Assembly: GCA_009733575.1 (NCBI GenBank)
Contig: ML769540.1
Location: 1 to 46,906, forward strand
DNA length: 46,906 nt
From: Gymnopus androsaceus JB14
Lineage: Eukaryota > Basidiomycota > Agaricomycetes > Agaricales > Omphalotaceae
Direction: 5' to 3'
Under the pieces are notes generated by a model. The model had not been told where the DNA came from and ran no database searches. It saw nothing but the letters and a program-made list of their open reading frames with translations. Of this stretch, positions 44,491 to 46,906 are shown in pieces. The position numbers were made by a program, and so were the translations under genes. Position 1 is the stretch's first letter, and every line of letters starts with the position of its first letter.

Positions 44491-45430
44491 TGTCGGAAAA
44501 AGTCGATTTGGGAGATCAGGTCTGACCTACACCTATAAGCACTGATCAGGCGGTCAGGCAAAACCCATACTGATCAGCCTGATCAATGCGATAAATTCAC
44601 ATATAACCTCTATCAGTACTGACCAGCCTGACGGACACTGATCAGGCTGATCAGGGTGGTCAGCAGTGATCAGTAGTGATTAGTGAGAATCAAGATATAA
44701 AACAAAGAATACTTCAACTTCATTGATACTACGCACTACATAGTAGCCCCGTCGCACTTCATACTAGTATTATTCTTGATTAAGTTTGGTATAGTATAGT
44801 TATTTACATCTATGTACTTAGAGTTATAGTACATCATTCCATAGTAGTGTAGTATAGCATGCTAACATTAGTTGTAACATCCGCGGTTCGAACCCAAGTC
44901 CTTTGCCGCCCAAGCGACCAGACTAGTGCGAGCTCCAACTGCGTCATGCTGTCTATAATACTATAGGTATGTATACCGAATATATAGCCATTCAAATTTT
45001 GGCTGATCAGTCCTGATGAAGCTTGACAACATCGCACCAGCTTCTACCAGATGTGACCGGAAATCTCGATAGAACTAAGTGTATGTACAGTATGGGAGAT
45101 TTAACATATGCTGGTTTTACTGACCCCGCCTCGTCATCATCTTCACCACTCTTCACCGTCAACACTGCTGGATTTAGACCTCAGATTTGTGCCACGTTGC
45201 TGCCCATCTGCCCCAGACTCAGCTCCAGCATCCTAGTTATCATAATTTTGTTAAATTCCACCTAATACAACTGTATATGATACGCAGAATTATAGTACCT
45301 AAGGGTGTTCACTGACCAGCACTGATCCAGCCTGATGAGACCTGATCTCCGTTCCAGCCTAACTTGACCAAACCTGATCACTCGGTCAGGTTGCGTCAGA
45401 CCTGATCAGGCAAAACGACTTTTTCCGACA
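44491..45430. mobile_element. nested TIR element, about 940 bp, rich in gatcag motifs
   Basis: The left end tgtcggaaaaagtcg is complementary to the right end cgactttttccgaca, and both arms then lead to gatcaggtctgac. The motif ctgatcag or gatcagg is clustered near both ends, as subterminal repeats of DNA transposons often are. Flanks gattcactggga and gactcacagga could be an aged target duplication with mismatches. No transposase frame is present. It lies within the larger insertion at 43812-45608. Confidence 0.75.
44881..44950 (-). other. tRNA-like (A box/B box) sequence, probably tRNA-derived
   Basis: On the minus strand gacgcagttgg resembles a polymerase III A box and ggttcgaacc a B box, about 36 nt apart, with D-arm-like sequence between. 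The anticodon arm does not pair well and the acceptor ends do not match, so I do not call it a tRNA gene. It could be the head of a SINE or a dead tRNA. The B box is palindromic, so strand rests on the A box. Confidence 0.45.
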
Positions 45431-46144
45431 GACTCACAGGATCAGTAGCTTCTCCAAGTACTTTCACAACTCATGCTCAACAAGAAATAAGTTGATCAAC
45501 TAGAATATTTGACCCTTTGAGTACAATATTGCTACACAAACCACGGAATACCCAAAGTACAATGTAAGCTTATCCAGTACCTTTTTACAATGAAAAATAC
45601 CGTCATACGATATGCTCACCTTGGTATTCTCGGTTCTGGTGTTGCTCTCCACCATTATTATCAGGTATGCTAGTCTTCATTCCATTCTTGTGGCTTTACT
45701 TAGTCCTGAGCCCGTAGCCCCTGTTTTCTTCATTTGTACATTGACATTGACATTAGTTTTGTGTTTAAGCTGTAAGTTCTGAAAATCATGGGTTTTTGGT
45801 TAACTCTCTTCTATGGATTAGGCCACAATTTGACCTTCCTAGCGAGCCAGATGCAACTTTTTGCTCAAGTATTTCTTCATCGAAGAACGGTGAATGGCGA
45901 ATGCGAAGACGAGGGCTTTTCAAGTATGTACTTACATACATGGACCTTGGTACACTACTGTTGTCGGACCTTACCCCGGTTTTTATATTGTCCAATGATC
46001 AGTCAGCAACTATATCTTGCGGGCAGCAAGGCCGCGCGTACTCATCCGAGTTGGACCCGATTGCCCCTGCCGCGAGTCCATCTATTTCAAGTTTATAAAG
46101 GATCGTAGAAATGGAAGTACTCTATCATCACTGCAAATTCTAAA

Positions 46145-46858
46145 ATGTCTCCCTCTCTTCCAAAGACTTTCAAGGCTGCCGTCGCCACTTCTGCTGGCGG
46201 AAACTTTGAAATCATCGAAAAACCTCTCGAGGTGAGCGTCACCAATATTCTACTTCGGCAAAAGTGTTGACGAGTTTATAGGCACCTAAAGCAGGTACTA
46301 TCCTCGTCAAAGTACTTGCATGTGGTGTATGTGCTAGGTAAATAACCCGCTTTCTTAAGATGTCCAGTGATTTATCGTTATCAGCGATGGCATGGTCAAA
46401 ATGGGAATAGTCCCCTTACCTCGTATACCTGGACATGAGATTGTCGGCGACGTAGTCTCTGTTCCGGCTGGTGAGAGCCGCTGGAAGGTTGGTGACCGCG
46501 TCGGGTCTGGCTGGCACGGTGGCCACTGCAACGAGTGCAGTTCATGCAAGGAGAGCGACTTTATCACTTGCTCGGAAGGAGCTATCAACGGGTATGTACA
46601 TAGGATGTCTTTCAATCTGTGGATACTAATTCTTCTTTTAGTGTTTCCCAAGATGGTGGCTACGCCGAATACGTTCTCCTTCGTACCGAAGCTGTTGTCT
46701 CTGTCCCCACTGAACTGGATCCCGCTGAAACAGCCCCTCTTTTCTGTGCTGGTGTCACCACCTTTAACTCTCTCCGTCATGTTCAAGGCCTCAAGAAAGG
46801 TGATGTCGTTGCTATTCACGGCCTTGGAGGTAGGTTCATTCAATGATAGTATTGAAAA
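46145..46858 (+). pseudogene. AdhP-type alcohol dehydrogenase, 3'-truncated duplicate
   Basis: It is nearly identical to the gene at 42089-43428 through the first four exons, with CGVCASDG, GHE and the structural loop CNECSSCKESDFITC. The sequence then jumps, inside the intron after GLGG, straight to what is the 3' UTR in the intact copy (gataaataaagtgttg). About 650 bp, encoding most of the cofactor domain and the C-terminus, is missing. It cannot make a working dehydrogenase. A transcript could still be made, since the upstream region and the 3' end are kept. Confidence 0.92.
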
Positions 46859-46906
46859 AGGATAAATAAAGTGTTGTGACAATTATAACCTGGTTTAATA
46901 ACAGAA

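Larger units (their letters stand above)
43812..45608. mobile_element. TIR DNA transposon-like insertion, about 1.8 kb, no transposase
   Basis: The ends form imperfect inverted repeats: tatgaaggcatttttcat on the left and, reversed, tatgacggtatttttcat on the right. It is flanked by gatat on both sides (43807-43811 and 45609-45613). The paralogous DNA upstream of the intact dehydrogenase (about 41525-41545) gives the empty site, since sequence left and right of the insertion is contiguous there. No transposase is seen inside. It carries a minisatellite, a perfect hairpin and a second TIR element. The superfamily is not determined; a 5-bp duplication is suggested but the edge is uncertain by 1 nt. 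Confidence 0.75.

Noticed and set aside
46355..46882. Minus-strand open frame of 175 codons
   Set aside because: It is antisense to the truncated dehydrogenase copy.

Overview
The window looks like nuclear DNA of a mushroom-forming basidiomycete (Agaricomycetes). Genes are dense and cut by many introns of about 50-60 nt. Several proteins have the look of families I know mainly from Basidiomycota (DUF6533-, DUF6534- and DUF6593-type), beside ordinary eukaryotic housekeeping genes. There is no operon structure, no CRISPR and no bacterial or viral replicon. All gene models were spliced by eye from frame continuity, splice signals and family conservation; no search was run.

Layout. Positions 1-350 are a scar: an inverted piece of the MTO1 gene joined to the tail of a zinc-type alcohol dehydrogenase. 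Positions 1.4-8 kb hold a DUF6534-like membrane protein gene (-), an F-box gene (-) and, divergent from it, a complete 16-exon MTO1/GidA mitochondrial tRNA-modification gene (+). Positions 8.8-10.4 kb hold a multi-pass membrane protein of unknown family (-). A 190-bp MITE-like element lies at 11.3 kb. Positions 12.1-15.3 kb hold a divergent pair, TFIIS (-) and the spliceosomal WD40 protein Prp46/PLRG1 (+). A low-complexity gene with a possible MED25-type VWA N-terminus (-) follows to 17.9 kb. After a poorly resolved stretch, a 1056-codon-scale Zn2Cys6/fungal_trans transcription factor (-) fills 20.2-24.3 kb.

Positions 25.0-36.7 kb hold a CAD-type alcohol dehydrogenase (+), a mitochondrial carrier (+), an HNH_2-type gene (+), a tandem array of three DUF6533 membrane protein copies (first one truncated) and a second CAD-type dehydrogenase (-). 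Then come a DUF6593 gene (-), ribosomal protein eL8 (+) and a possible chorismate-lyase-like gene (-). The last 5.4 kb is a tandem duplication of an AdhP-type dehydrogenase. The first copy is whole. The second has lost its 3' half by deletion, and its upstream region was split by a roughly 1.8-kb transposon that itself carries a second TIR element, a perfect 29-bp hairpin, a heptad-coding minisatellite and a tRNA-like sequence.

What stands out is RNA processing. In-frame reconstruction of conserved motifs needs micro-exons of 6, 7, 11 and 11 nt and three GC-AG introns, spread over four genes. In two cases the micro-exons encode metal-binding or catalytic residues. Ordinary gene callers would probably miss or mis-call these genes. 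A few other genes show single frame breaks that could be decay or sequencing error.
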